From the NCBI GenBank assembly GCA_023229945.1, contig JALNYH010000028.1:1-23800 (forward strand): a stretch of 23,800 nt of DNA, in the 5' to 3' direction. The DNA is from Arcobacteraceae bacterium. Its GTDB lineage: Bacteria > Campylobacterota > Campylobacteria > Campylobacterales > Arcobacteraceae. Below the pieces are notes generated by a model that saw only the letters and a program-made list of their open reading frames with translations, was not told where the DNA came from and did no database searches. Below, piece after piece: positions 1 through 7,433 of this stretch (within the stretch, counting starts at the first letter, position 1; each line of letters starts with the position of its first letter). Both the position numbers and the translations under genes were made by a program.

Positions 1-2
1 AT

Positions 3-428
3 GATATGATAAAAGGATATAGTGAACTAAATCAAAATATTTCTCATACTATTACTTTGATATCAGATATAGAACATGCTTCTAAAGAGCAATTAGAAGG
101 AATAGAACAAATAAATGATGCAGTAACTCAACTTGACCAACAAACACAACAAAATGCAATGGTAGCATCTCAAACACATGATGTTGCAGTATTAACTGAT
201 GAAATAGCTAAGCTTGTAGTAAATGAAGCCAATGCAAAAGAATTTTTAGGCAAAAATGAGGTACAAGGTAAACCTGTCAATAATCCAACACATCATCTCA
301 AAGTACCAGAAGTGAAGAAAAGCTCTGGGTTAAAGATTCAAAGCTCAAAAAAGAAAACAGATACAACAACAAGTATTTCTAAAATTAACTCAGTATCTCA
401 AAAAGAAAATGAATGGGAATCATTTTAG
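3..428 (+). CDS. Methyl-accepting chemotaxis protein, C-terminal part (5' end outside window)
   Basis: The reading frame is open to the left edge, so only the C-terminal ~141 residues are present. The first ~75 residues are heptad-rich helix typical of the end of an MCP signalling domain, with Q/E-rich segments (EQINDAVTQLDQQTQQNA) like methylation helices. A low-complexity Lys/Ser/Thr linker of about 60 residues follows. The protein ends in EWESF, which resembles the NWETF pentapeptide that tethers CheR and CheB to E. coli receptors. The role is inferred to be transmitting a sensory signal to CheA/CheW. The ligand-binding part lies outside the window. The first internal ATG (position 6) is not the true start. 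Confidence 0.85.
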   Translation, partial: DMIKGYSELNQNISHTITLISDIEHASKEQLEGIEQINDAVTQLDQQTQQNAMVASQTHDVAVLTDEIAKLVVNEANAKEFLGKNEVQGKPVNNPTHHLKVPEVKKSSGLKIQSSKKKTDTTTSISKINSVSQKENEWESF

Positions 429-461
429 AATGATAACGATTATTATTAATCCTATTTATGA

Positions 462-467
462 TATAAT
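462..467 (+). promoter_or_regulatory. Probable sigma70 -10 element for the PAS-GGDEF-EAL gene
   Basis: A perfect TATAAT lies 39 bases before the GTG start at 506, in an AT-rich intergenic stretch. No clear -35 box is seen, which is usual for Campylobacterota. No sigma54 pattern is present here. Confidence 0.45.
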
Positions 468-505
468 TACATACAAAAATTAAAATATGGAATTAAGGCT
501 TAAGT

Positions 506-2554
506 GTGCATTTACAAACTAATAATAGTATAGAATCAATAGGTTCGTTTGATTTTATTATCAATGGGATAGATGCTCTCATATGTGCTATAGATATAGA
601 TAATTCTAAAATTATCTATGCAAATGAAAAATGCAAACAAGAATTTGGCGATGTTATGGGAAAAGAATGTTATAAAGTACTTCAATCTAGTAAAACACAA
701 ACTTGTGATAATTGTTTGTTATCTAGTAAAAATTATATACAAAGTATTGATTCTACTCGTAAATGGGAACACAAAAACACTATAAATAATAAAACATACT
801 TATTTAGTGAAAGAATCATTCAAAATAGTATGCAAAATGGGTATATTAAGATACAAATTGGTATTGATATCACAAGTCAAAAAGAGCTAGAATTTCAAAT
901 ACAAGAACAACAATCAAAAACAATAGAAACTTTTGAAGCTTTATCAAATGCAACAATAGAAGGACTAATCATATACAACTCTCAAAAAGAGTGTATAAAA
1001 GTAAACAAAGTTGCACCAGAATTGCTTGGATATACACAAGAAGAGATGATTGGTAAAAATGCCTTTGATTTTATATCACATGAATCTATTGAACAAGTCA
1101 AAGAATTTATAAAAAATAAAAATCAAGAACCTTATGAAGCAATAATGGTAAGAAAAGATGGTTCAAAGTTTCCAGCTCTCCTAAGAGGAAAAGATATAAA
1201 ACTGGGTGATACAAATATAAGAGTGTCTGCCCTTATTGATATTACGGAAATGAAGGTAAAAGAGGCAGAAATATCCCAATTAGCCTACTATGATTCACTA
1301 ACTGCTTTACCAAATCGAACCCTTCTTGAAGATAGGATAAGTCAGCTCGTTTACAAATGTAAAAGAGATAGTCACTATTGTGCATTGATGTTTATTGATT
1401 TGGATCATTTCAAAATAATTAATGATATAAGAGGACATATGCTAGGAGATAAAATCTTACAACAGTGTGCTTTGAGGTTATTAAAGATAACAAGACAATG
1501 TGATACTGTTGCTAGATTTGGAGGAGATGAGTTTATTGTTTTGATAGATACACAAACAGATAAATACGAAATAGCAGTACATGATGTTTCTATAGTAGCT
1601 GAAAAAATATTACAAACTATCAAACAACCTTTTTTTGTGGAAAATAGTGAATATTTACTGAGTGCTAGTATAGGTATATCATTATTTAATCATACAATAG
1701 CCGTAGATGAGCTTATGAAAAGAGCAGATAGTGCAATGTATCATGTAAAAGACAATGGTAGAGATTCATTTAGTTTTTTTGACCAAACACTTCAATCATC
1801 TTTAGAAAGAAAAGCAATTTTACTTGCAAAACTTAGAGATGCAATAGAAAATAAAAAAATAGCCATACATTATCAAGCCCAAGTGAATCAAGATAAAAAT
1901 ATTGTAGGGGTAGAAGCACTTGCAAGATGGAATGATGACGAATTAGGTGTGATATCTCCTGTTGAATTCATACCTCTTGCAGAAGAAAGTGGCTTGATTG
2001 TAAAATTTAGTATTTATCTTCTAAACGAAGTTGCCTCACTTATCAAAGAATGGGAAAAGGATGATATCAAATCAAACTGGAGAGTATCTGTCAATATAAG
2101 CCTCAAACAATTTGAAAGAGATGATTTTTATGACATCATTTATGATATCGTAAAATTATATGATATTGAAGCCAGTAAAATAAGACTAGAAATAACAGAA
2201 AGTTTGCTATTGAAAGATGCTCAAAATGCACTACTTAAAATAAATCAACTTAAAATCTTGGGCTTAACTATTTCAATTGATGACTTTGGTACAGGATATT
2301 CATCTTTATCATACTTGAAAAAATTGCCTATTGATGAACTAAAAATTGATAAATCATTTATATGTGATATATTACATCATAAAAATGATGAAACAATAGT
2401 AGTTTCTATACTCACAATAGCAAAGCAATTTGGCTTTGAAGTGATAGCTGAGGGTATAGAAAATGAAGAAACCTACCAAAAACTCATAGACTTGGGATGC
2501 CTATATTTTCAAGGCTTTTGTTTCCATAAACCCGTGCCTAAGTGGCATTTATAG
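506..2554 (+). CDS. PAS-PAS-GGDEF-EAL cyclic-di-GMP turnover protein
   Basis: A 682-aa soluble protein with no membrane segment. An N-terminal PAS-like domain (about residues 15-125) carries a cysteine cluster C55, C67, C70. A second PAS follows (about 140-250, LLGYTQEEMIGKN). The diguanylate cyclase domain (about 260-425) has an intact GGDEF at 339-343 and an RxxD inhibitory site (RQCD) five residues before it. The EAL phosphodiesterase domain (about 440-680) has an intact EAL at 470-472 and the DDFGTGYSS loop. Both catalytic signatures look active, so it could make or break c-di-GMP according to the PAS signal. The start is GTG with AAGG about 8 bases upstream. It converges on nifE and is probably its own transcription unit. 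Confidence 0.93.
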   Translation: MHLQTNNSIESIGSFDFIINGIDALICAIDIDNSKIIYANEKCKQEFGDVMGKECYKVLQSSKTQTCDNCLLSSKNYIQSIDSTRKWEHKNTINNKTYLFSERIIQNSMQNGYIKIQIGIDITSQKELEFQIQEQQSKTIETFEALSNATIEGLIIYNSQKECIKVNKVAPELLGYTQEEMIGKNAFDFISHESIEQVKEFIKNKNQEPYEAIMVRKDGSKFPALLRGKDIKLGDTNIRVSALIDITEMKVKEAEISQLAYYDSLTALPNRTLLEDRISQLVYKCKRDSHYCALMFIDLDHFKIINDIRGHMLGDKILQQCALRLLKITRQCDTVARFGGDEFIVLIDTQTDKYEIAVHDVSIVAEKILQTIKQPFFVENSEYLLSASIGISLFNHTIAVDELMKRADSAMYHVKDNGRDSFSFFDQTLQSSLERKAILLAKLRDAIENKKIAIHYQAQVNQDKNIVGVEALARWNDDELGVISPVEFIPLAEESGLIVKFSIYLLNEVASLIKEWEKDDIKSNWRVSVNISLKQFERDDFYDIIYDIVKLYDIEASKIRLEITESLLLKDAQNALLKINQLKILGLTISIDDFGTGYSSLSYLKKLPIDELKIDKSFICDILHHKNDETIVVSILTIAKQFGFEVIAEGIENEETYQKLIDLGCLYFQGFCFHKPVPKWHL

Positions 2555-2581
2555 TTCATCCCTCAAACCAACTTGATAAAA

Positions 2582-3928
2582 TCAATTAGCTTCCCATGGT
2601 GCTTTCGTAGCGACTACTTTGAAGACTCTATTTTGTAGGCTATTGACTACATCTGTCGCTAGGTTGGTGAGTCCGTCATATGCTCCGTAGCTTATCTTTT
2701 TTTCTTGATTTACATCCACGAAAGATATTTTTTTCTTGATAGCTGTATATAGGCTTCTTCCACCAGCTAGTAGAATATCGACTTTGTGTTCGTCTATTAG
2801 TTTTGATTGCTCATTTGCTGGTACTTTCATAAGTATTGGGACATATTTTTTTGCTATTTCTATATCTTCTAGCGTGGTTTTTGCTATGCTTGTAGCTACT
2901 ACTTCAAGCCCTATATCTTGGAGTGCGGAAGCTATCGACCATGATTTGTTGCCACCTGTGTTTAAAATAGCTTTTTTGCCTTTTAAAATATCACGAAAAG
3001 GCTCTAATTTGGCTTCAAGTTTGGCTTCTTCTCTTTGGATGACTTCTTTTGCTTTGGCTATCAAGCTTTCATCTTGGAAAGCTTCTACTATAGTCATGAT
3101 AGCATTACTAGTATCTCTTTTACCATAAAACGAGACGGACACATAAGGGATATTGTATTTTTCTTCCATTTTTCTTGCCATTGTCACAAGAGATTTGGCA
3201 CATACCAAGACATTTAATTTGGCGGTGTGGGCTGTTTGTATATCTTCTAGTCTTCCATCACCTGCAAGAGTTGATACTATTTTGATACCTATTTCTTCTA
3301 GTAAATGGGTATATTGCCACATATCACCTGTGACATTGTATTCACCTATTAGGTTGATGCCGTATGTATGAATAGTTTCTGGCTCTTTTGTACCTATAAG
3401 CTGATGAAGGACTGCTTCACCGCCTAGTCTTGAGCCTAGATTTTTGCTCCCTACAAACCCTGGGGAGTGAACTACTATCACGGGAATGCCCAGCTCCTCA
3501 GTAGCGTGTGAGCAAACACTATCCATATCATCGCCTATCATTGCAGTTACGCAAGTTTCATAGACAAAAATAGCTTTTGGTTTTTTGTGTTCGTAGATAA
3601 ATTTTATGGATTCTTCTAGCTTTTTGTGACCGCCGAATATTACATCATTCATATTGATAGTGGTGCAATACCCCATTTGAGTATTGTCCTCACCCTCATA
3701 GCTTGTTTTGGTAGCTCTAGTCTCCCAACTAGCCCCGATACAAGTAGCAGGACCGTGTACAAGATGTACCACATCGGCATAAGGAAAAAGTGCTATTTGA
3801 GCCCCCTCAAAAGCACACCCTCCGCTACTAGCTCCTGGTTTTGGGCGGTTGCAACTTGTTTTTTTGGTAGAGTTTGATGAACATGCACTTTCGTTTAGAA
3901 GTTCGTTTATAAGTTTTTTGTTAACCAT
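2582..3928 (-). CDS. nifE: Nitrogenase iron-molybdenum cofactor scaffold protein NifE
   Basis: A 448-aa member of the NifD/NifE family, the alpha subunit of the NifEN scaffold on which the FeMo-cofactor precursor matures. NifE-specific features are the start of the conserved core (GGCAFEGAQIAL), the HGPATCIGASW segment, GDDMDSVC, SPGFVGSKNLGSRL, INLIGEYN and TGGNKSWS. Likely [4Fe-4S] ligands C38, C63 and C126 keep the spacing of A. vinelandii NifE (37, 62, 124). The start ATG has AAAGG about 7 bases upstream. It lies 125 bases downstream of nifB with no sigma54 pattern between them, so it is probably co-transcribed from the nifB promoter. The usual partner nifN does not follow; a c-di-GMP gene converges instead. 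Confidence 0.95.
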   Translation of the reverse strand: MVNKKLINELLNESACSSNSTKKTSCNRPKPGASSGGCAFEGAQIALFPYADVVHLVHGPATCIGASWETRATKTSYEGEDNTQMGYCTTINMNDVIFGGHKKLEESIKFIYEHKKPKAIFVYETCVTAMIGDDMDSVCSHATEELGIPVIVVHSPGFVGSKNLGSRLGGEAVLHQLIGTKEPETIHTYGINLIGEYNVTGDMWQYTHLLEEIGIKIVSTLAGDGRLEDIQTAHTAKLNVLVCAKSLVTMARKMEEKYNIPYVSVSFYGKRDTSNAIMTIVEAFQDESLIAKAKEVIQREEAKLEAKLEPFRDILKGKKAILNTGGNKSWSIASALQDIGLEVVATSIAKTTLEDIEIAKKYVPILMKVPANEQSKLIDEHKVDILLAGGRSLYTAIKKKISFVDVNQEKKISYGAYDGLTNLATDVVNSLQNRVFKVVATKAPWEAN

Positions 3929-4053
3929 GTTACGCCTTTGGCTTAATGAATAACGAATAATTAATAACTAATAATTATAGAGTGGCTTTGCCACTTTTAT
4001 TAAATACCATCGCTTTAGCGATACATAAGTTATTCATTATTCATTGTTAATTA
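3929..4053. repeat. nifB-nifE intergenic region with two hairpins inside imperfect inverted repeats
   Basis: Two perfect hairpins sit here: AGTGGC/GCCACT (3981-3995) and ATCGCT/AGCGAT (4009-4022). They are flanked by A/T-rich arms that are imperfect inverted copies of each other. The left arm begins AATGAATAACGAATAATTA at 3945, and the reverse complement of 4028-4047 contains AATGAATAATGAATAACTT. No T-run follows the hairpins on the nif strand, so they look more like RNA-processing or stability hairpins, or a small MITE-like element, than a terminator. Confidence 0.55.
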
Positions 4054-5508
4054 TTAATTACAAACTGACAAAAGTTTGTTTGTTTGTTCATTTTCATAAA
4101 AATGCTTCTTAACCGCTTCAAACACAGATTTTTCTGTAGGTTGCAAGGCATAAGACTCATCACAGATTAGGTTGATACTTTGTAGTTCACCCATAGGACA
4201 GCTTCCTATTTTTTCGGTCAAAAGCAAATCACAATCTTTCAAAGACTCTTTTATCTCTTCGATAGGATAGCTTCCATCACACCCTTCGCTTCCTTGGCAA
4301 TAAGCAGATGCTACACGGCGGTGCATAACAAACTTAATCCCCAAATCTCCAGCTTCATATATCAAAAATTCATTTGCACTTCCAAAGTGAGTATTTATCA
4401 CACCCTCACCTTTGCTTGTCACTGCTACAAGTTTTGTAATTCCAGATGAACTAAGCTCTGATTTAGTTGCTTGTTCTTTTTTGATTTTTTGATTTGCTTC
4501 ACTCAAAGCTCCTCTCCAAAGCTCAATCCGCTCAAATGCTTTTTTTCTACCGTCAAGGTCATAAATCTCTTTTAGTTTTGGGAGTTCGTAATCCATAAAT
4601 ACCTCTTTGGTAAACTCATCTCCCCTATCCTCACCAATAAGCCCCACAGCATCAGCACGACATTGGCGACAATGTCTCATCAAAGTCATATCCATACCAC
4701 AAGCATCTTGAGCAGCCATTACTTGCTCATCAGTAGCACTTGGAACGCCATCTAGTCCAAACTTCGTACCAAATTCAGGCGATGAAATAAGTGGCATGAT
4801 ATTGTGCAAAAATACATTCATCTCTTTTAGTTTTTTTGCTACATTCGGAAGGTCTTGGTCGTTCACTCCAGGTATCAAAACGGAGTTTGCTTTGACCAGA
4901 ATACCGTTTTCTACTAGAAGTTTTATCCCTTCAAGTTGTTTACTAAGGAGTAGTTTCGCACCCTCTGCACCTCTTATTTTCTTGTGTTCCCAGTGTACCC
5001 AAGGGTATATAAGTGAGCCTATTTCACCGCTCTCATCTACCGTATTTATAGTGACTGTGACATGATCCACATTGTATTTTTTTATCTCATCTATATATTC
5101 TGGTAGTCTTAGCCCGTTTGTAGAAAGACAAAGTTTCAAATCAGGTGCGTGTTCTTGCATCAAAGCAAATGTCTCAAATGTTTTTGCAGGATTTGCCAAA
5201 GCGTCCCCAGGTCCTGCTATACCTACAACAGAGAGTTGTTTGATATCACCACCCACATATAGGACTTTTTTCAAAGCTTCCATAGGTTTGAGTCTTCCAC
5301 TTGTCACCCCTGGTCTTGACTCATTTGAGCAGTCATATTTTCTGTTGCAATAATTACATTGAATATTACACGCAGGAGCTACAGGAACATGTATCCTTGC
5401 ATAGTGTTGGTGAGCCTCTTGGCTATAACATGGATGGTTGTTTATTTTATTTAGAACATCTTGTTTTATTTCGTTTGGGTCAAACCCTGGTGTACATGAA
5501 CAACTCAT
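4054..5508 (-). CDS. nifB: NifB: radical SAM NifB-co synthase with C-terminal NifX-like domain
   Basis: A 484-aa protein that builds NifB-co, the [8Fe-9S-C] precursor of FeMo-co, by SAM-dependent carbide insertion. The radical SAM motif CxxxCxxC is C47, C51, C54 (ACNIQCNYC), followed by NRKYDCSNESRPGV. The conserved RHCRQCRADAVG segment is near residue 280. From about residue 350 to the end is a NifX-type cofactor-binding domain (VINTHFGSANEFLIYE). The chosen start (MSCSC) has GGAT 8 bases upstream. An in-frame start 81 bases further up at 5589 would add 27 residues encoded by repeat DNA and is rejected. A sigma54 promoter lies about 105 bases upstream, just after the ferredoxin stop codon. 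Confidence 0.96.
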   Translation of the reverse strand: MSCSCTPGFDPNEIKQDVLNKINNHPCYSQEAHQHYARIHVPVAPACNIQCNYCNRKYDCSNESRPGVTSGRLKPMEALKKVLYVGGDIKQLSVVGIAGPGDALANPAKTFETFALMQEHAPDLKLCLSTNGLRLPEYIDEIKKYNVDHVTVTINTVDESGEIGSLIYPWVHWEHKKIRGAEGAKLLLSKQLEGIKLLVENGILVKANSVLIPGVNDQDLPNVAKKLKEMNVFLHNIMPLISSPEFGTKFGLDGVPSATDEQVMAAQDACGMDMTLMRHCRQCRADAVGLIGEDRGDEFTKEVFMDYELPKLKEIYDLDGRKKAFERIELWRGALSEANQKIKKEQATKSELSSSGITKLVAVTSKGEGVINTHFGSANEFLIYEAGDLGIKFVMHRRVASAYCQGSEGCDGSYPIEEIKESLKDCDLLLTEKIGSCPMGELQSINLICDESYALQPTEKSVFEAVKKHFYENEQTNKLLSVCN

Positions 5509-5514
5509 AATAAA

Positions 5515-5560
5515 TCCTTTTTTTAAAGTGACTGAGGTACTGAGGTACTGAGGTACTAAG
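5515..5560 (-). repeat. Repeated leader element before nifB with 8-bp tandem repeat
   Basis: On the + strand the 8-bp unit ACTGAGGT occurs three times in a row at 5531-5554. Read in the nifB direction, the leader runs CTTAGTACCTCAG, two more CCTCAG units, then TCACTTTAAAAAAAGGA just before the start codon. The same words, with one repeat unit, occur at 11816-11846 ahead of the Sel1-Nfu gene in the same orientation relative to the gene. Both copies also follow a stretch rich in GTAG/GGTAG words. Confidence 0.7.
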
Positions 5561-5612
5561 CTACTGAGTTCTTTTCTACCAACTACCATCTACTAACTAT
5601 AATCTAACTTTT

Positions 5613-5626
5613 GCATATAGTGTTCC
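5613..5626 (-). promoter_or_regulatory. Sigma54 (-24/-12) promoter of nifB
   Basis: Read on the minus strand, AGGAACACTATATGCA has GG (5626-5625), exactly ten bases, then GC (5614-5613). This matches the consensus TGGCAC-N5-TTGCA at the key positions. It begins one base beyond the stop codon of the upstream ferredoxin. The predicted start is near 5601, giving a leader of about 93 bases that includes the 8-bp tandem repeat. Confidence 0.7.
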
Positions 5627-6004
5627 TTACACTACGGGTGTGTCACCTTGTCTCATATCTAAGCCTACAGACTCACGAAATGGGCGTGGTTGAGCTAGTG
5701 GGGATAAGAGTCCTTTTTTTGGATGCTCTCTTATGGTATATGTCACGCCGTCATTTCTTGAAACATAATATTCATCATACTCAGCCGTATAAGGCATATC
5801 CCACACAATAGCACCTTCCGTTGGACAAGCATCTGCACATTTTGGAACAGTACAATCCACACACTCTATACATTTTTCTGGTTTTACATAAGTATATTCA
5901 CCATCAACAAGAGGCGAATCACTAGCACTTACTATCGCACTTGCTGGACACTCATCTATACACGCATCACAATTGATACATAAATCTGTTATTCTTACTG
6001 ACAT
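5627..6004 (-). CDS. 2[4Fe-4S] ferredoxin, nif-associated (FdxN/Alvin type)
   Basis: A 125-aa soluble ferredoxin with two cluster motifs. The first is CxxCxxCxxxCP near residues 8-19 (CINCDACIDECP). The second has the long insert typical of Allochromatium-type ferredoxins, CxxC-x7-CxxxCP (CIECVDCTVPKCADACP), with an extra Cys inside the insert. About 60 residues of C-terminal extension follow. The start has AAGGAG upstream. It is probably co-transcribed with the peroxiredoxin-like gene upstream and may feed electrons to nitrogenase or to NifB. It is clearly paralogous to the ferredoxin at 19196-19579: both share VRITD at the start and the block ACPTEGAIVWDMPYT. Confidence 0.92.
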   Translation of the reverse strand: MSVRITDLCINCDACIDECPASAIVSASDSPLVDGEYTYVKPEKCIECVDCTVPKCADACPTEGAIVWDMPYTAEYDEYYVSRNDGVTYTIREHPKKGLLSPLAQPRPFRESVGLDMRQGDTPVV

Positions 6005-6125
6005 TTTTTCTCCTTGTTATTCGTAAATTGTGAGTAGTAAATCGTAAGTTGTACATGAAAAAACCAAGTGCACATCTTTATATAACTCATAATTCAACAT
6101 TCATAACTCAACATTTCAACCAAAA
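6005..6125. repeat. Quasi-repetitive A/T-rich intergenic spacer
   Basis: The spacer is built from near-copies of short words: TAACTCATAATTCAACATT followed by CATAACTCAACATTTCAAC, and GTAAATTGTGAGTA followed by GTAAATCGTAAGTT. There is no sigma54 pattern, no good reading frame and no strong terminator. Apart from the ferredoxin ribosome binding site I see no functional site here. Confidence 0.4.
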
Positions 6126-6587
6126 CTACATCATCCAATTTTCGTGGGTATGACCTTTTTGTTTTCTGTTTGCTAGCTCTATTGCACTTTTGATTATGCT
6201 TTTTGTATCTATAGATGAGCTATCACCATAATACACATATTCCAAAATCCCCTCTTTATCAACCAAAAACACGCCCAGACCATCATCTGGAATCTTAAAT
6301 CTTGTTTGAAATTGGCTTTGGGTGTCTTGGTAAATTTCTGTTTTTATCAAAGAATTTTCAGACACGAAGCTTTCAATATCTTGCAAACTATTATTGCATA
6401 CTGTGATAAAAGTTAGTTTGGCTTCTTTTTTGAAAGCTGTTTCACACTCTAAGAGCATATTTTGTATCTCATCTATACTATTGGCATAAACCAAAAGTTG
6501 AACATTGACAGCTATCATCCCTACTACTTTTTCACCATTTTCAAAATAAACCTTTGCCGCTGGGGCTTCTTTGTTTACACTTAACAT
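6126..6587 (-). CDS. Thioredoxin-fold peroxiredoxin-like protein lacking the catalytic cysteine
   Basis: A 153-aa protein whose opening (VNKEAPAAKVYFENGEKV) and the segment GVFLVDKEGILEYVYYGD near residue 105-121 match the AhpC/TSA-Tpx fold. The place where the peroxidatic cysteine should fall (after the strand LLVYANS near residue 31-37) has no Cys; the only cysteines are C48 and C64. It is therefore unlikely to be a peroxidase and may bind or chaperone a partner. It is the first gene of the minus-strand nif block, with AAGGA before the ATG and a sigma54 promoter 33 bases upstream. Similar Cys-poor proteins near nif genes are a plausible family, but I cannot name one. Confidence 0.7.
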   Translation of the reverse strand: MLSVNKEAPAAKVYFENGEKVVGMIAVNVQLLVYANSIDEIQNMLLECETAFKKEAKLTFITVCNNSLQDIESFVSENSLIKTEIYQDTQSQFQTRFKIPDDGLGVFLVDKEGILEYVYYGDSSSIDTKSIIKSAIELANRKQKGHTHENWMM

Positions 6588-6619
6588 ACCAAATCCTTAA
6601 TCTAACTTTTGAGGTAGTT

Positions 6620-6633
6620 GCAAAAAATATTCC
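6620..6633 (-). promoter_or_regulatory. Sigma54 promoter of the minus-strand nif block
   Basis: On the minus strand, TGGAATATTTTTTGCA has GG (6633-6632), ten bases, GC (6621-6620). The predicted start is near 6608, which gives a leader of about 21 bases to the ATG at 6587. It is back-to-back with the ung promoter. Confidence 0.7.
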
Positions 6634-6648
6634 ATAAGTTGTTTTTGG

Positions 6649-6654
6649 TATAAT
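6649..6654 (+). promoter_or_regulatory. Probable sigma70 -10 element of ung
   Basis: A perfect TATAAT preceded by TTTTTGG lies 23 bases before the ung start codon, in the divergent spacer shared with the nif block. Confidence 0.5.
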
Positions 6655-6677
6655 TAACAAAAAATTTAAGGCTAAAA

Positions 6678-7352
6678 ATGACAGTAAATCTACCAATAGA
6701 ACCATCATGGAAAGAAGTACTAAAAGATGAATTTACTAAAGATTACCTGAAAGAGCTTCAAAAATTTTTGATTGAAGAGAGACAAAACTACACTATATAT
6801 CCAAAAAGTTCAGATATATTCAATGCTTTTTCTTATACGCCCTTTGATGATGTAAAAGTAGTGATAATAGGTCAAGACCCGTACCACGGAGCAAACCAAG
6901 CCCATGGACTAGCTTTTTCGGTACTTGATGGAGTGGCTTTTCCACCATCACTTAGAAATATCTTCCAAGAACTAAGCTCTGATATGAGATGCCCTACCCC
7001 AAAAAGTGGCAATCTCTCTTCATGGGCAAAACAAGGGGTATTTTTGATCAACACGGTCTTGAGCGTAAGAGAAGCTCATGCACACTCTCATGCAAAAAAA
7101 GGATGGGAAGTATTTATAGATAGTGTTATAAAAAGGATTAGCGAAAAAAAAGAGAATATAGTTTTTATACTATGGGGAAGCCCAGCCATAGCCAAATCAA
7201 AACTGATAGATACCTCAAAACACCACATCATCACATCGCCCCACCCTTCTCCACTTTCATCATACCGTGGATTTTTCGGCTCAAAACCTTTTTCAAAGAC
7301 AAATGAGTTTTTGGCTAGTCGTGGGATAGAGAAGATAAAGTGGTGTTTATGA
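6678..7352 (+). CDS. ung: Uracil-DNA glycosylase (family 1)
   Basis: A 224-aa enzyme that removes uracil from DNA in base excision repair; the length is normal for family 1. The catalytic water-activating motif GQDPYHG is at residues 65-71 and the DNA-binding HPSPLS loop is at 189-194. The FPPSLRNIFQEL and GVFLINTVLSVR segments are also diagnostic. The start ATG has AAGG 6 bases upstream. It is a housekeeping gene diverging from the nif block and has no visible link to it. Confidence 0.97.
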   Translation: MTVNLPIEPSWKEVLKDEFTKDYLKELQKFLIEERQNYTIYPKSSDIFNAFSYTPFDDVKVVIIGQDPYHGANQAHGLAFSVLDGVAFPPSLRNIFQELSSDMRCPTPKSGNLSSWAKQGVFLINTVLSVREAHAHSHAKKGWEVFIDSVIKRISEKKENIVFILWGSPAIAKSKLIDTSKHHIITSPHPSPLSSYRGFFGSKPFSKTNEFLASRGIEKIKWCL

Positions 7353-7433
7353 GAAGGTGGGTTTGGAATTTTATTTAAATGCTTCTTCTATTTATCTAAT
7401 TGTACCTGTCTCATTTTTTTAAGTAATAATCTT

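Noticed and set aside
427..445. Fur-box-like AATGATAACGATTATT before the PAS-GGDEF-EAL gene
   Set aside because: It is only a partial match to the Fur consensus in very A/T-rich DNA; chance similarity is likely.
2736..3877. Several open frames on the + strand opposite nifE
   Set aside because: They are antisense shadows of a clear nifE gene, lack ribosome sites and have no protein-like pattern.
4796..5510. Open frames on the + strand opposite nifB
   Set aside because: They are mirror frames of nifB codons with no recognisable domain or start signal.
6633..6660. TGT...ACA pair upstream of the sigma54 promoter at 6620 as a NifA site
   Set aside because: The spacing is 14 and not 10 bases, and it overlaps the ung -10 box.
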